From positions 40,722 to 104,721 of the forward strand of contig JAXEDY010000008.1 in NCBI GenBank assembly GCA_034104345.1: a stretch of DNA of 64,000 nt, written 5' to 3'. The notes beneath the pieces are model-generated. The model was given only the letters and a program-made list of their open reading frames with translations, searched no databases and was not told the DNA's origin. How positions within the stretch are numbered: the first letter of the stretch is position 1; each line of letters starts with the position of its first letter. The position numbers were made by a program, and so were the translations under genes. The DNA comes from HGM11416 sp034104345. GTDB lineage: Bacteria > Bacillota > Clostridia > Christensenellales > Borkfalkiaceae. Shown here in pieces: positions 62,569 through 64,000 of the stretch.

Positions 62569-63084
62569 TTAAGCGGGATCGATAAGGCCGAGTTCGCCGT
62601 CGTCACGCAGGTATAAAACCTTTGTTTTGTCGTCGGCGGCATCGATAAACACATAAAACGTATGGCCGAGCATTTCGAATTCTTCAACTGCTTCGCTTAA
62701 ACTCATAGGTCTTAATTCGAAGCGTTTGGTTTTAACGATTTTTGCGGGCTTAAGTTCGTCATACGTAAACATATCTTCGGACAAAGCGCCCGAACGAAGT
62801 TGTTTTTCGAGTTTAGAACGGTGTTTATATATTTGCTTTTCGAGTTTTGGCACGACAAGGTCGATTGCGTCGTAAAAGTTTTCGGCATAAGCCTGCGCGC
62901 GCAAAGCAGCCGCTTTATATTTAAGTTCGACTTCTATTTTACAGTCGCGGTTTTCGCGTTTTAAATACACGTTCGAAACCGCGTCGCCGTCGAAATATTT
63001 ATCGAGTTTTATAACTTTTTTTTCGATTACCGCACGAAGCTTGTCGTTTACCTGATAGTTTTTTGCGCTGATCTCTACTTTCAT
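62569..63084 (-). CDS. hpf: Ribosome hibernation promoting factor (long form)
   Basis: A 171-residue protein that pairs 70S ribosomes into inactive 100S dimers. The N-terminal domain (1-100) has the HPF/YfiA fold (ISAKNYQVNDKLRAVIEKK; LKYKAAALRAQAYAENFYDAID), and the C-terminal dimerisation domain (about 115-171) carries RPMSLSEAVEEFEMLGHTFYVF. ATG with AGGAG. Typical length for Bacillota. Confidence 0.95.
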   Translation of the reverse strand: MKVEISAKNYQVNDKLRAVIEKKVIKLDKYFDGDAVSNVYLKRENRDCKIEVELKYKAAALRAQAYAENFYDAIDLVVPKLEKQIYKHRSKLEKQLRSGALSEDMFTYDELKPAKIVKTKRFELRPMSLSEAVEEFEMLGHTFYVFIDAADDKTKVLYLRDDGELGLIDPA

Positions 63085-63190
63085 AATAATTCTCCTATAA
63101 GTATTTCTCGCATAAAAGCGGATATTGAATTGTCTTTTATTAAGTTGTTATTAAGTTTTAAAAACTTTTGCCGAAAAACCGTAAACTCGA

Positions 63191-64000
63191 TTAAATAAGC
63201 GCGTATCTTATGGCGCCGCTTTGTTCGTCGGCATAAAGCATAACCGAATCGCCCTTTCGTAACTTGCCGGATATAAGTTCGTCCGACAATAAGTCTTCGA
63301 CTTCGCGCCTTATAATTCGTTTTAAAGGGCGCGCTCCGTATTCTTCGTCGTAGCCGCGCTTTAAAATTTCGCGTTTAGCCGATTCGTCTGTCTGAAGTTC
63401 GATTCCTATTTCCAAAAGCCGTTTTTTAAGCGCGTCTAGCAACAGGTCTAAAATTTTTCCGCATTCCGAAACGGTTAATTTGCGAAAAGTTACTATGTCG
63501 TCGACGCGGTTTAAAAACTCCGGTCTGAAAAACTTTTTAAGTTCGTTATAAACGTGATCTTCTTCGATTTCTTCGGTCGAACCAAATCCGAACGCGGGGG
63601 TAACTTTCCGGCGTTCGCCCGCTCCGATATTCGAAGTCATAATTATAACCGTATTTTTAAAATCGACCGTTTTGCCTTTGCCGTCGGTCAGTCTGCCGTC
63701 GTCTAAAATTTGCAGCATAAGGTCGAAAATTTCGGGGTGCGCCTTTTCGATTTCGTCGAACAACACGACCGAATAGGGCTTTTTGCGAACTTTGCCCGTA
63801 AGCTGCCCTTCTTCTTCGTATCCCACAAGCCCCGGCGCGGCGCCTATAAGTTTGCTCGAAGAAGATTTGTCCATATATTCGCTCATGTCTACGCGGATAA
63901 GCGCGTTTTCGTCGCCGAAAACCGCTTCGGCAAGCGCCTTTGAAAGTTCGGTTTTGCCAACCCCCGTAGGCCCTACGAAAATAAACGAGCCTATCGGGCG
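63191..64000 (-). CDS. clpC: ClpC/ClpA-type AAA+ unfoldase, C-terminal part (5' end cut by window edge)
   Basis: Runs off the right edge; about 270 codons of the C-terminal half are seen. The second AAA+ module begins at once: VGPTGVGKTEL (Walker A) near 63955, LFDEIEKAHPEIFDLMLQILDDGRLTD (Walker B and after), IIMTSNIGA (sensor 1), FRPEFLNRVDDIVTF and GARPLKRIIRREVEDLL (sensor 2 and D2 small domain). It should unfold substrates for ClpP. Whether it is ClpC, ClpE or ClpB-like cannot be settled without the N-terminal part, but the ClpP-binding loop region and the short end favour ClpC. Confidence 0.88.
   Translation of the reverse strand, partial: RPIGSFIFVGPTGVGKTELSKALAEAVFGDENALIRVDMSEYMDKSSSSKLIGAAPGLVGYEEEGQLTGKVRKKPYSVVLFDEIEKAHPEIFDLMLQILDDGRLTDGKGKTVDFKNTVIIMTSNIGAGERRKVTPAFGFGSTEEIEEDHVYNELKKFFRPEFLNRVDDIVTFRKLTVSECGKILDLLLDALKKRLLEIGIELQTDESAKREILKRGYDEEYGARPLKRIIRREVEDLLSDELISGKLRKGDSVMLYADEQSGAIRYALI

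Overview
The window is 64 kb of chromosome from a member of the Bacillota, almost certainly class Clostridia and an endospore-forming lineage or a close relative. The evidence is gene content and order: ytxC next to thrS, the chain yqfC-yqfD-phoH-pgpH-ybeY-era-yqzL-recO, a fused ispH/ribosomal S1 gene followed by plsC-cmk, ylxY followed by the M16 peptidase mlpA, and an Na+-pumping biotin-dependent decarboxylase. The species cannot be named from the sequence. Intergenic DNA is AT-rich, TTG and GTG starts are common (plsC, the VTT protein, phoH, dapA, several phage genes), and most genes lie on the minus strand. I saw no tRNA, rRNA, CRISPR array or insertion sequence.

Layout. 1-5.3 kb: 3' part of a P-type ATPase/ytxC/thrS group (thrS runs off the left edge). 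5.4-6.0 kb: a plus-strand phosphoribosyltransferase. 6.2-11.4 kb: ispH-rpsA fusion, plsC, cmk and a flavoprotein. 11.6-17.4 kb: an operon for a Na+-translocating decarboxylase with two carboxyltransferase subunits, ending in surE. 17.6-25.3 kb: galT, dinB, a VTT membrane protein, malQ, an HNH protein, a lipoprotein and nrdR. 25.5-31.9 kb: the conserved recO-yqzL-era-ybeY-pgpH-phoH-yqfD-yqfC block. 32.0-42.4 kb: an eleven-gene virion cassette (terminase, portal, scaffold, capsid, short-tail connector genes, coiled-coil protein) with no integrase, replication or lysis gene. 42.5-46.0 kb: two related plus-strand surface membrane proteins around a minus-strand regulator-like gene. 46.0-49.4 kb: an ABC ATPase remnant, dtd, a Na/Pi cotransporter and a probable small RNA. 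49.5-55.8 kb: repeat proteins, Hsp33, a methyltransferase and a membrane protein. 56.2-64 kb: dapA-dapB, mlpA, ylxY, pgi, a TIM-barrel isomerase, hpf and a partial clpC (runs off the right edge).

How it fits together. Most of the window is housekeeping: lysine/cell-wall synthesis, isoprenoids, phospholipids, ribosome maturation and hibernation, DNA repair, sporulation support, starch/galactose use and Na+ bioenergetics. The accessory part is the virion cassette. It sits between two core blocks, has a strong bidirectional terminator on its left and tandem direct repeats at its single likely promoter on its right, and all its reading frames are intact. A possible LexA box and a perfect palindrome lie upstream, next to the regulator-like gene. 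A cassette that builds a DNA-filled head but carries nothing for integration, replication or lysis is the best candidate here for an undescribed system (domesticated particle or gene-transfer-agent-like element), although a decayed prophage is the simpler alternative.
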